Of a stretch of 64,000 nt of DNA, positions 19,084-28,248 are shown one piece after another. Source of the stretch: Brevibacterium sp. (GTDB lineage Bacteria; Actinomycetota; Actinomycetes; Actinomycetales; Brevibacteriaceae); the NCBI GenBank assembly GCA_030457025.1, contig JAKDSA010000004.1:19706-83705 (forward strand). The letters run 5' to 3'. The notes under the pieces were generated by a model, which saw only the letters and a list, made by a program, of their open reading frames with translations, was not told the DNA's origin and did no database searches. The position numbers and the translations under genes were made by a program. Numbering within the stretch: position 1 is the stretch's first letter; the number at the start of each line of letters is the position of its first letter.

Positions 19084-19938
19084 ATGCAGGATTACATCTT
19101 CACCCTGGAATGCGACGAACGACCGGGCATTCTCCATTCCGTCACCGGTGCGCTGTTGACCCATGGGGGTGACATCAAGGAACTCAAGCAGTTCGACGAT
19201 CAGTACACGAAGCGCCTGTTCCTGCGCATCGACTTCAGCGTCGAGGAGGGCTCGAACGGTGCGATCGATGGACTGCGCAGCGACTTCGACGCTATCGGCA
19301 CCGAGTTCGGCGCTCGTTGGCAGATGTGGCCGCAGGGGGAGAAGCGTCGGGTCCTCATCATGGTCTCGAAGTTCGAACACTGCCTCAACGATCTGCTGTT
19401 CCGGTCCCGGGTCGGCGAACTGCCCATCGAGATCGCGGCCGTGGTGTCCAACCATCCCGACCACCGTGAACTCGTCGAATGGCACCACATCCCGTTCTTC
19501 CGCGTCCCGGTGACCAAGGAGACGAAGCCCGATGCGGAGGCGAAGCTGCTCGAGCTCGTCGACCGGTTCGAGGTCGATCTCGTCGTCCTCGCCCGCTACA
19601 TGCAGGTCCTCTCCGATGACCTGGCTCGCGAGCTGACAGGCAAAGCGATCAACATCCATCACTCGTTCCTGCCCTCGTTCAAGGGCGCCAAGCCCTACCA
19701 CCAGGCGTGGGAGCGGGGAGTCAAGACGGTCGGGGCGACCGCCCACTTCGTCAACAGCGAACTCGACGAAGGCCCGATCATCGCCCAGCAGCTCGTCGAG
19801 GTTGATCATGCGTTCGGCCCGCAGGACCTCGTCGCAGCCGGACGCGACGCCGAGTGCAAGGCCCTGTCCAATGCCGTGAAGTGGCACTGCGACGGCCGCG
19901 TCTTCCTCTCAGGCAAGCGCACCGTCGTCCTGCGCTGA
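19084..19938 (+). CDS. purU: Formyltetrahydrofolate deformylase
   Basis: N-terminal ACT domain (LECDERPGILHSVTGALLTHGGDIKELKQ), then NIHHSFLPSFKGAKPYHQAWERGVKTVGATAHFVNSELDEGPII. Confidence 0.95.
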   Translation: MQDYIFTLECDERPGILHSVTGALLTHGGDIKELKQFDDQYTKRLFLRIDFSVEEGSNGAIDGLRSDFDAIGTEFGARWQMWPQGEKRRVLIMVSKFEHCLNDLLFRSRVGELPIEIAAVVSNHPDHRELVEWHHIPFFRVPVTKETKPDAEAKLLELVDRFEVDLVVLARYMQVLSDDLARELTGKAINIHHSFLPSFKGAKPYHQAWERGVKTVGATAHFVNSELDEGPIIAQQLVEVDHAFGPQDLVAAGRDAECKALSNAVKWHCDGRVFLSGKRTVVLR

Positions 19939-19990
19939 GCCAGCGGGGCGACGCTGCTAGTCGACGCGGCGCGGTGCCGCTGCATTTCAT

Positions 19991-20058
19991 CGGGGGGCTA
20001 CCTTAGCTTCGAGAGCATACTCTATAGAGTGTGCTCTCGAAGCTAACCTGTACTCTCG
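19991..20058. repeat. 68-nt dyad element E (25/18/25; inner 44 nt nearly perfect palindrome 20003-20046)
   Basis: TTAGCTTCGAGAGCA...TGCTCTCGAAGCTAA, 15-bp perfect arms, with an inner ACTCTATAGAGT palindrome. Confidence 0.75.
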
Positions 20059-20097
20059 GCGACCTCGGCGACCTCGGCGACCTCGGCGACCTCGGCG
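20055..20097. repeat. 9-bp tandem repeat (ctcggcgac)x4 + partial
   Basis: Direct reading; abuts dyad E. Confidence 0.95.
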
Positions 20098-20119
20098 CCT
20101 GGGCGCCGGACCGCGGGGC

Positions 20120-21727
20120 TCAGCTGGGCTCGGGTTCCTGCGCCACGACGTTGAAGGTCTCCATCCTCGAATCCTGAGCGCCGCGGACATAGCCCGAGGG
20201 TGCTGCCGCGGTCATCCGGAGGAAATCGACGACCTCGGCGCTGAGGACCTCACCGGGCAGAACATTGGGCACACCGGGTGGATACGCGGCCAGAGCATCG
20301 GCCGAGACCCGACCGACCGCGTCGGCGAAGGACACCGTCCTGGGTGCCGCGAAGTAGGCATCACTGACCTCCAGGCGCTTCTCGCAGCTGCCCGGCAGGA
20401 CGATTGGCCGCTCCGGCTCAGACTCGGACCGCGGCAGCTCCTGCAGAGCGGTCCAGAAACGATCGACATCGACAGGTGAGGTGGCGCCGATGAGCAGCAG
20501 AAGCGCCGAAGGCGTCGCCAGTTCGCAGTAGATCCGATGGTCGCGGATGAGCTGGTACTGGGCATCGGCACCGGTGATCCCCGCGCCACGGGTGTCGATG
20601 ACGACCTTGAACGGGTCGTTGTCGATCGCATCATGACCGCCGAGGATGTCGGGAGTCGCGTCACGGAACCGCGCGTCGCTTCGGACTCGGCCTCGGATCT
20701 CCTCAGCGGTGGCCAGCGCTTCATCGATCGCCTCCGGGTGGGTGACCAGATGGCGGCGGGCCTCGTCGAGGGAGGACAGCAGGATCGCACTTGAGGAGGT
20801 CGACTGATAGGACTTCACGACCCGATCGACCAGCGTTTCGATGCGCCTGGCCTGTGGGCCGTGACCGAGGTGGATCATCGCGGACTGTGCGAGGGAGCCG
20901 GCGCCCTTGTGGGTGCTGGAGATGACGAGGTCGGCGCCCAGACGGACCGCGTTGACGGGCAGCTTCGGGTGCATGCCGAAGTGTGAGCCCCAGGCCTCAT
21001 CGACGATGAGGGGAACATCGTGGGCGTGGGCCACCTCGGCGATGGCGGCGATATCGGCCACAGCACCGAAGTAGCTGGGGGAGACGAGGTAGACCGCGGC
21101 GGAATCTGGGTGCTCGCTCAGGGCGTTCTCGACCTCGGCCGGGGTCACTCCGTGGGAGGAGCCGAGTCCGACATCGACGCGAGGGTGGATGAAGTGCGGG
21201 CGCAGCTCGGCGTGGGTGACACCGTCGATGACGGAGGAGTGGACGCTGCGCTGAAGGACGAATTCGCGGCCCAATCCCCGCACGACGGTCGTGGCGATGT
21301 GGTTGCCGCCCGATGCGCCGTTGGTGATGAACCAGGTCCGCGTCGCGCCCCAGGCCTCGGCAGCGAGTTGTTGAGCCTGCATGATCGGAGTCACCCGCTC
21401 GTGATTGATCATGCGCCAGTTCTCCTGGTCGACGCCGCTGAAGAGCATGGGGAAGTCGATGGACATGCCGGGCTCGCCGACGACTTCGGCTAGCCCCGGC
21501 GCGTGGTCGCGGCTGCCCTGGTGGGCGGGCACATGCAGGCGCTGCCAGTCCTCGGCGGCCAGGGAACGCAGCGCTTCGGCATACGGGGCGGTGTGCTGGC
21601 GGGGATCGACCATGGTGCCCGTCTCAGCCGTTTCGGGGGCAGTTTCGGTGCCCGGGACGGGGGCAGCCTCGGTGCCCGTGGCGGGGATGATTGCTGTGTC
21701 TGGATGGAGGTGAGTATCGGCGCGCAT
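20120..21727 (-). CDS. Orn/Lys/Arg-type PLP-dependent decarboxylase
   Basis: PLP lysine motif DLVISSTHKGAGSLAQSAM, VDEAWGSHFGMHP, C-terminal YPPGVPNVLPGE. Confidence 0.9.
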   Translation of the reverse strand: MRADTHLHPDTAIIPATGTEAAPVPGTETAPETAETGTMVDPRQHTAPYAEALRSLAAEDWQRLHVPAHQGSRDHAPGLAEVVGEPGMSIDFPMLFSGVDQENWRMINHERVTPIMQAQQLAAEAWGATRTWFITNGASGGNHIATTVVRGLGREFVLQRSVHSSVIDGVTHAELRPHFIHPRVDVGLGSSHGVTPAEVENALSEHPDSAAVYLVSPSYFGAVADIAAIAEVAHAHDVPLIVDEAWGSHFGMHPKLPVNAVRLGADLVISSTHKGAGSLAQSAMIHLGHGPQARRIETLVDRVVKSYQSTSSSAILLSSLDEARRHLVTHPEAIDEALATAEEIRGRVRSDARFRDATPDILGGHDAIDNDPFKVVIDTRGAGITGADAQYQLIRDHRIYCELATPSALLLLIGATSPVDVDRFWTALQELPRSESEPERPIVLPGSCEKRLEVSDAYFAAPRTVSFADAVGRVSADALAAYPPGVPNVLPGEVLSAEVVDFLRMTAAAPSGYVRGAQDSRMETFNVVAQEPEPS

Positions 21728-21801
21728 GGGACCCACACTATGAATTGAAGCTTGTCTACGATATAGCAAGAAACCATCTACGGTGACATAGTGTCTATGC
21801 C

Positions 21802-22734
21802 ATGATGAATCTGCAGCAGTTCCGGGTGCTCCTGGCGATCAGGGACGAGGGAAGCCTCAACCGTGCCGCCGAGGTGCTCGACCACGGAGTCCCGACCGTG
21901 ACCCATCATCTGCGCACCCTCGAATCCCATCTGCGGATCAGGCTCGTCGACCGGTCCCGCAACGGAGCCCGGCTGACCCCGCTGGGTGAGTCCTTCGCCG
22001 AGGAGATCGAGCCGGTGCTGGCACGCATCGACCGGGCCGAGCAGCTCGTCACCGCTCAACGCGATGCCGGGGTGGTGTCCCTGCGGGTCGGGTCATTCTC
22101 CTCGATCGGATCGCGTCTCCTTCCCGCCGCGATTGCGCAGCTCCAGCAGCGGACCTCTGTGCGGGTCGAAGTCGTCGAGGCCGAACCCAGCGAAGTCGTG
22201 AGGATGCTGCACAGTGGTGAGGTCCATGCCGGTCTCATCTACGACATTCCCGAGTTGCCCGAGTTCGCCGGGCCGGAGCTGAGACTGCGCACCCTTCTCG
22301 ACGAGCCGTACCGGGTCATGGTCGCCCGAGACGGAAGACTGGCGAGGCACGAGGTCCTCGACTTCGCGCTGATGAGCGATGTCGACTGGGTGTGCAGCCG
22401 CAACGAGTCAGAGGCCTCGGTGCGGGTGCTGCGACGGATCTCGCGGGGTCTCGGGTACGAACTGCGCGAACTCATGCGCAGCGATGACCTCTACATGATC
22501 CATGGGCTCGTGGCCGAGGGCCTCGGGTGCGCATTGACCACCGAGGTGGCCGTCGACACCGACTTCGACGTCGTCCTCCGACCCGCGAAGCAGGACCTGG
22601 GGCAGCGACGCGTGTCCTTCGTGACCCGTCCGGGACCGAACCCTGCCGCGGTGGGTTGGCTGGGCGAGATCCTCGGGTCGGTGGCGGCGCGACTGGAGGC
22701 CGCCTCGGCGACATCCTCGAATCCGAGACGGTGA
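21802..22734 (+). CDS. LysR family transcriptional regulator
   Basis: MNLQQFRVLLAIRDEGSLNRAAEVLDHGVPTVTHHLRTLESHL HTH. Divergent from the decarboxylase. Confidence 0.9.
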   Translation: MMNLQQFRVLLAIRDEGSLNRAAEVLDHGVPTVTHHLRTLESHLRIRLVDRSRNGARLTPLGESFAEEIEPVLARIDRAEQLVTAQRDAGVVSLRVGSFSSIGSRLLPAAIAQLQQRTSVRVEVVEAEPSEVVRMLHSGEVHAGLIYDIPELPEFAGPELRLRTLLDEPYRVMVARDGRLARHEVLDFALMSDVDWVCSRNESEASVRVLRRISRGLGYELRELMRSDDLYMIHGLVAEGLGCALTTEVAVDTDFDVVLRPAKQDLGQRRVSFVTRPGPNPAAVGWLGEILGSVAARLEAASATSSNPRR

Positions 22735-22783
22735 GCAGAAGCGCGGCCGGCGGGTAGGGCAGCGTCCTCCTCTTGGGCTTCGT

Positions 22784-22851
22784 CGAGCGCACACCTTAAC
22801 CTCGAGCGCGCATGCTGCAAGGTGTGCGCTCGAGGCTAAGGTGTCCGCTCG
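22784..22851. repeat. 68-nt dyad element F (25/18/25)
   Basis: CGAGCGCACACCTTAACCTCGAGCG / CGCTCGAGGCTAAGGTGTCCGCTCG, 23/25 paired. Confidence 0.8.
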
Positions 22852-22875
22852 ATGTTCACGTGTGTTCTGCGGTGA

Positions 22876-23766
22876 TCAGGGCTCGGCCTGTGTGCTCAGC
22901 GCTTCACCGATGGCCTTGGCCTCGTGGCGCAGCAGCGCGACGAGGCGTTCGACGCGGGGACCGGTGACGCGCTCGGCGATGCTCGCGATGGACAGTGCCG
23001 CACGAGGGCGGCTGCCGCGGATCTTCAGCGGCACTCCCACCGCCCAGGACCCTTGGGCGAAGAGGCCGGGATTGTGGACGAAGCCATCGACCCGGGCACG
23101 GTCGATGATGTCGCGCAGTGCAGTGACGGACACCTTGGGGTAGCGCTCGGTGAAGAGCTGAGCATTGGCGTCGAACTGGGCGTCCACCTCGGCGGGGGAG
23201 AGTTCGGAGAGGATCGCGAGGCTGCCGGCGCCGATGCCCAGCGGATGACGATCACCCACGGACAAAGCGTTGTTCAGGATCTCGCCGAAGCCCTCCTCGC
23301 GCCTGGCGCAGATCGAGTAGCTGCCGGTGCGCATGGTCAGGAAGGCGGTGTCCTGGCTCAGCTCGGCCAGGCGCAGCAGGCTCGACTCCGACTCCGTGAC
23401 CAGGGGGTCGACGGACTTCTGAGCGAGCTGGCCCAAAATCTGCGACTGCACACCCAGACGGTATCCGCCCTCCTCGAAGCGTTCGACGTAACCCATGGCG
23501 ATGAGCGCCTGGAGCATGCGGTGGACGCTGGCCTTGGGTCGTCCGCTGATCGAGGCGATCTCCGACAGACTCGCACCGCTGCCGCGCTCGCCGGCGATGA
23601 GGCCGACAAGGTTGAGCAGGGACAATGCGCGCTGGATGCTCTGGGCGCCGGTGCCGGGTTCCAGGTCATCGACGGCGTGGGCGACGTTGAAGGACGCCGA
23701 GCGGCGCAGGATCTTCCCGCGCATCTTCATGCGGTGTTCGTCTTGGGGATCGGCACCGTTGTACAT
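22876..23766 (-). CDS. IclR family transcriptional regulator
   Basis: QSIQRALSLLNLVGLIAGERGSGASLSEIASISGRPKASVHRMLQALIAMGYVE HTH. The longer ORF to 24795 is an artefact. Confidence 0.9.
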   Translation of the reverse strand: MYNGADPQDEHRMKMRGKILRRSASFNVAHAVDDLEPGTGAQSIQRALSLLNLVGLIAGERGSGASLSEIASISGRPKASVHRMLQALIAMGYVERFEEGGYRLGVQSQILGQLAQKSVDPLVTESESSLLRLAELSQDTAFLTMRTGSYSICARREEGFGEILNNALSVGDRHPLGIGAGSLAILSELSPAEVDAQFDANAQLFTERYPKVSVTALRDIIDRARVDGFVHNPGLFAQGSWAVGVPLKIRGSRPRAALSIASIAERVTGPRVERLVALLRHEAKAIGEALSTQAEP

Positions 23767-24067
23767 GCCTCCATTATGGTCCCAATCGTTGAGCTGCTCT
23801 CGCTCGGGCACGGTGACGAGCGCGTGCGGTGCCGAGCCGAGGGTCTCGCGGCGACGGTGCTGCGGTGACGATCGGCAGCTTGAGCCGATCCATGATGTGG
23901 AACAGGACTCGGTGCCCCGGGAGGCGCGGCCGGCACCCAGCCTCCTAGACTCGGGAGCGACACCGCACTCGGGCTGAGGTCGGGTGCCGGGCCTGGCCCC
24001 GGTGACGCAGCGATCCCACGCTTCAGAAACGCTGAACCGAGATGTTGGGCACGAGCACGTATCGGCG

Positions 24068-24898
24068 ATGACAGGCAGGAAAGCAGGCGACGTGAACACG
24101 ACGGTCCTCAATCTCAACGATGTGACATTCCGACGCGGGGAGACACAGATCCTCCACGGCATCGACCTGAGCATCGGCCGCGGAGAGCACTGGGTCCTCA
24201 TCGGCCCCAACGGTGCGGGGAAGTCGACGATACTCAGCTTCGCCTCGGCGCAGGTCTTTCCCACCTCAGGAACTGTCGACATCCTCGGACAGCGCATGGG
24301 CAGGGTCGAACTCCAGGCCCTGCGCCGCCACATCGGGCACGTGAATCCACGCCACCCCCTGCGCTCGAACCTGAGTGTGCGTGAGGTCGTCCTCACCGGA
24401 CTGACCGGCACGATCGAACGCCCCTTCCGGTGGGAGCCCAGCCCGGAGAAGATTGCCAAGGCCGAGGGCCTCATCGCCGAGGTGGGACTGAGTTCCCGCG
24501 CGGATGCCGGGTGGAAGATCCTGTCGCAGGGGGAGCGGGGCCGGGCACTGGTGGCCCGAGCGCTCATCGCCGATCCGCAGCTCCTCCTCTTCGACGAACC
24601 GACCACCGGCCTCGACGTCGCCGCGCGTGAGCAGCTGCTCGAGACGATCGATTCGCTGTCGGTGACCTCCCCTGAGCTGACGACTTTGCTGGTCACGCAC
24701 CATCTCGAGGAGATCCCGGAGTCCACCTCCCACGCTATGCTCATCTCCCACGGCCAGCTCACCGCGGCGGGTGACATCGCCGAGGTGCTCACCACCGACG
24801 AAGTCAGTGCGGCCTTCGAGCACCCGATCGATGTCGGTTTCGCCGACGGGCGCTTCTCGGCACGTGCGATCCGGCAGCGGCAGGCTGCCGTGGTCTAG
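24068..24898 (+). CDS. ABC transporter ATP-binding protein
   Basis: Walker A GPNGAGKST, signature LSQGERGRALVARAL, Walker B LLLFDEPTTGLD. Confidence 0.92.
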   Translation: MTGRKAGDVNTTVLNLNDVTFRRGETQILHGIDLSIGRGEHWVLIGPNGAGKSTILSFASAQVFPTSGTVDILGQRMGRVELQALRRHIGHVNPRHPLRSNLSVREVVLTGLTGTIERPFRWEPSPEKIAKAEGLIAEVGLSSRADAGWKILSQGERGRALVARALIADPQLLLFDEPTTGLDVAAREQLLETIDSLSVTSPELTTLLVTHHLEEIPESTSHAMLISHGQLTAAGDIAEVLTTDEVSAAFEHPIDVGFADGRFSARAIRQRQAAVV

Positions 24899-24941
24899 TT
24901 GTACTTCCTCGACACGTTGTGAACGGTAGTTGAAATAGAGC

Positions 24942-25500
24942 GAAGACCTCCGATATCGATATGGGTAACCACACTCATGATCGAGTCCCGGAGGTCTTCA
25001 TGACGCACCGATGACCATCGAGGGTAGATGCCGCCTGGTCGTCCTCGCCATCAACGACGGGTGGTCCCAGCGCTGAGTCGCCGAACGATTCCAAGTCTCG
25101 CCAGCAACCGTATCCAGATGGGTGCGTAGACACCGTGCCGGAAGCGATCTCGACGATCTGACCCCACCGCAGCCCCACACGACTGTCTGTCAAACGGGAA
25201 ATACGCATCCTGGCGCTGAGGATCAACCAGCGGTGGGGTCCGCACCGGATCGGCTATCATCTTCGTATTCCTCGCTCGACTGTTGGTCGAGTCCTCAACT
25301 GGTTCCGAATGCCGCTCTTGGCTCACGTCGATCAGATGACAGGACTGCCAGTACGGAAACCGGTCCCAGCCCGTTACGGGGTCGAGCTGCCCGAGCCGGA
25401 GCCACGGGAATGCGTGGCTACCGGTTCCTCCAGCATGCTGTCGATGACTATTCGAGAGTCGCCTACTCCGAGATCCTTGATGGTGAGCGCAAGGATATCC
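24942..25500 (+). pseudogene. IS481-like transposase remnant with upstream hairpin
   Basis: Hairpin GAAGACCTCCG...CGGAGGTCTTC abuts the ATG at 25000. Frames disrupted by stops: VEGRCRLVVLAINDGWSQR*VAERFQVSPATVSRWVRRHRAG...GYRFLQHAVDDYSRVAYSEILDGERKD. Confidence 0.7.
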
Positions 25501-25992
25501 GGGCACGGCGTCGTCCCATTCGGCCCAGGTCCGGATCGGGATCTGAGACTTCAGCAGCGACCCGGGTTTCGTATGGGACCGGCCCCGGGGCAGCATCCTC
25601 TTACGTTCATTCGCGAGTTTCCGGTCGATCGTGGCCGCGCTCATCGACGTGATCAGGTCGGCTTGGGCATCGGTGAGGGTGAGTTCCTTGTCGCGTCTGA
25701 GCATCGGGACCAGGGTCGGCAGCATCGCGGCCATGAAGTTTGCCAGCTGGTGCCCTAAGGATGGCCCAGCAGGTGATCAAGGCCGGCAACAGGTCGGGAG
25801 TGTAGATCGGGGCCCGCCCGGGTCGGGGTTTGATGACTTTGGGTTTCAGGGCTTGACGTAGCGCGGTGCGGGCGTAGCGCGGTGGAAACCGGTGAGATCG
25901 ACGAGTTCGTCAAGGATCCTGGTTTTGCCGGCCCGGTTGGCGTTTTTGTAGGCGAGGGCTTTCTTCTTCGTCACGGCTTGTCGTTGCTTCAT
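25500..25992 (-). pseudogene. Integrase-core (rve-type) transposase remnant, frameshifted
   Basis: Minus-strand MKQRQAVTKKKALAYKNANRAGKTRILDELVDLTGFHR, LITCWAILRAPAGK, and MSAATIDRKLANERKRMLPRGRSHTKPGSLLKSQIPIRTWAEWDDAVPG lie in different frames. Confidence 0.7.
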
Positions 25993-26122
25993 TGTCAACT
26001 CCATGAAAATCAGGCGTACTCGTCATTGGAGCCTGTGTGCTGGTGCCACTCCGGTGGCGGAGGTTTGCTATGAGTCAACGCGCGTCATTGCGCGCGTTCT
26101 CTGAGCGGCTTAGTCTTGAAGC

Positions 26123-26314
26123 ATGAAGATGAGTACCGTATGGAGCATCATTGGCGCGATCATTGCCATCATCATCGCATGGTGGGTGGTCAACGTCGCG
26201 TTCTCGATCGCCTGGTTCCTCGTCAAGGCGATCATCGCAGTGGTCGTCGCGGCCGTGATCTTCACCCTCATCAAACAGGCCTTCAAGTCCAAAGACCGCC
26301 AGAAACAGCGCTAG
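26123..26314 (+). CDS. Small membrane protein (63 aa)
   Basis: Two hydrophobic segments and a basic tail; plausible start. Confidence 0.55.
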   Translation: MKMSTVWSIIGAIIAIIIAWWVVNVAFSIAWFLVKAIIAVVVAAVIFTLIKQAFKSKDRQKQR

Positions 26315-26492
26315 AGGCTCATAGCTCGCGCCGGAGACTCGCCGCTGCTGTCCTTCCTCCTGCGCGAATTTCCCCAGCTCTGCGCTATTTCGCGTGAGTG
26401 ACCCCAATGCCTCATTTTGCGGACGAGAACCCTGTCTGCAAACAGGCCGCTCGTCCGCAGACCGGGGTGCACATGTCCGCAGATCACGTGAG

Positions 26493-27527
26493 TCAGAGAT
26501 CGCCGAGGCTGGTGTTCGCCCCGCACAAGACGACGCAGACCTTCTCGCCGTCCGAGGGCACGTAGACACCTGAATCGCTGGACCCATGGATGCCGGCCAG
26601 CGCGGTGGCCGCCGCATGCTCGACAGCCAGTCGGTGCTCGCCCCACAGGTGACGTCGCGCGGAGACGATCTGCTCATCATCGACGAGCACCGAAGTGACC
26701 AGGTCATTCTGCGCAGCGGACACAGCCAAGGGCGTGGCGCGGCGAGCACCCAGAGAATCCGCGGCCACCGAATCGACTGGGACGTCGACGGGCTCGCCGG
26801 CCTCCAACGCCGCGTTCAGTGCCCGACAGTTCTTCGGTTCCACCGCGACCGTGCGCACCCCGTGGAACGTCGCGGCCGTGGCCACACCGGCGAACAGGCC
26901 ACCGCCGCCTGCGGAGACGACGATGGTGTCGAGGTCGGGGATCTGCGAGAGGATCTCGGTCATCATGGTGCCCGCTCCAGCTGCGATCAGGGGATGATCG
27001 TAGGCGTGCGAGGCCAGTGCCCCCGAGGACTCGACGAACTCATCGCAGGCCTGAGCCGCCTCGGCGTATTCCGCACCGATCAGACGCACCTCGGCACCAT
27101 AGTCACGCAGGCGCTCGACCTTGACCGCGGGAGCGTTGGCGGGCAGGAACACGGTCGCTGGAACACCCGCGTCCCGGGCCGCCCAGGCGCAGGCCAGGCC
27201 CGCGTTGCCGCCCGAGGCGATCGTCACGCCGGCCTCGGGGAAGGTGCCTTCGGCCAGGTGAGTCTGGATGAAGTTCTGCGCGCCGCGGGCCTTGAACGTG
27301 CCCGTGTACTGCATGAACTCGAGGGCGAAGTGCACGCCTGATCCGGTCGGGTCGCTGCTCGGCGGGGCGGACCATGTTGCCGCCGTCGACGTGGGTGCCT
27401 CGGGAGCGTTCCCGGGTTGTGCCGAGGCCACCGTCACTGGTCGCACCCGGCTGGAGATCCTCGCGGCGGCCGCTTCGATATCGGGATAAGTCAGCGATGT
27501 TGCCAGCGGGTTAGTCTGTTCGGACAT
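26493..27527 (-). CDS. Serine/threonine dehydratase-like PLP enzyme
   Basis: FMQYTGTFKARGAQN (PLP Lys), TIASGGNAGLACAWAARDAG, VVSAGGGGLFAGVATA. Start chosen at MSEQTNPLATSL. Confidence 0.88.
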   Translation of the reverse strand: MSEQTNPLATSLTYPDIEAAAARISSRVRPVTVASAQPGNAPEAPTSTAATWSAPPSSDPTGSGVHFALEFMQYTGTFKARGAQNFIQTHLAEGTFPEAGVTIASGGNAGLACAWAARDAGVPATVFLPANAPAVKVERLRDYGAEVRLIGAEYAEAAQACDEFVESSGALASHAYDHPLIAAGAGTMMTEILSQIPDLDTIVVSAGGGGLFAGVATAATFHGVRTVAVEPKNCRALNAALEAGEPVDVPVDSVAADSLGARRATPLAVSAAQNDLVTSVLVDDEQIVSARRHLWGEHRLAVEHAAATALAGIHGSSDSGVYVPSDGEKVCVVLCGANTSLGDL

Positions 27528-27877
27528 GAGCGCCTCCTCGATGGTGGGTTGTTCACGCATATCATCGCACTTCGGGCCCTCCGGGTTGCGAACTTATGCG
27601 GAACGTTGCAATTACGGTTCCAGACGACGAATATGTCATTCGTGCACAACCCTAGGATTCGAGGTTGAAAGGAGCTTGCTGACGATAGTCTGTGAGCTCA
27701 TTGGTGCAAGACACAGTGGACTCGGGCGAAGGGTCGAAAGTAACGCGGTTCACCGCGCTGGCGGATAGCGACTCTGCCGATCCGCAGTGGGTCTTTCTGA
27801 CGACGCGGAGCTCTTGGCGCCCCATTCGCCACCTGGTCGCCGACTTTCCCCAGGTGCTGATGAGGAGTTCGATGTGA

Positions 27878-28150
27878 ATGGAAGCGTTTGTGTGGTTGGC
27901 GATTGCCGTGAGCTTCGTCGTTGGCATTGCCGTGAAGGCATCTTCTCGGACGGTTGGCACTATTTTTGCCGTGGTGTGGGTGGCTGCGCTCACGGCGGTT
28001 TCCGGAACTCTGATGTCGCAAGACACCGTGACGACCACGTTCGAGGTCTTCGCAGCAGCTTTCGCCGGTTCGCTGGCCGCGTTCTTTGCTGGCTTTGCAC
28101 TAGTCGGTCTCATTCGAGACTGGAGAAGTCGAAAGGCAAGGACCGCTTGA
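27878..28150 (+). CDS. Small membrane protein (90 aa)
   Basis: Three hydrophobic segments, charged C-terminus. Confidence 0.5.
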   Translation: MEAFVWLAIAVSFVVGIAVKASSRTVGTIFAVVWVAALTAVSGTLMSQDTVTTTFEVFAAAFAGSLAAFFAGFALVGLIRDWRSRKARTA

Positions 28151-28156
28151 CCCCCA

Positions 28157-28193
28157 GAGGAGACCCGCCCTGTGCACATGGGAGGGTCTCCTC
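28157..28193. terminator. Hairpin terminator gaggagaccc/gggtctcctc
   Basis: 10-bp perfect arms between convergent genes. Confidence 0.65.
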
Positions 28194-28248
28194 ATCTGAC
28201 ACCCGCGAGACCGTTCCGCTCTCAGCTCCCCGGTACGCAAACCTCACC

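Noticed and set aside
19991-20097. CRISPR array, from repeated short units and palindromes
   Set aside because: The 9-bp tandem units have no spacers, and the palindrome is single copy. No cas genes are in the window.
22876-24795. 639-aa ORF as one protein
   Set aside because: Only the C-terminal part (from about 23766) is a real IclR regulator. The upstream part is antisense to the ABC ATPase gene.
25882-26073. Short plus-strand ORF METGEIDEFVKDPG...
   Set aside because: Antisense to the minus-strand transposase remnant; no start context or conservation signal.
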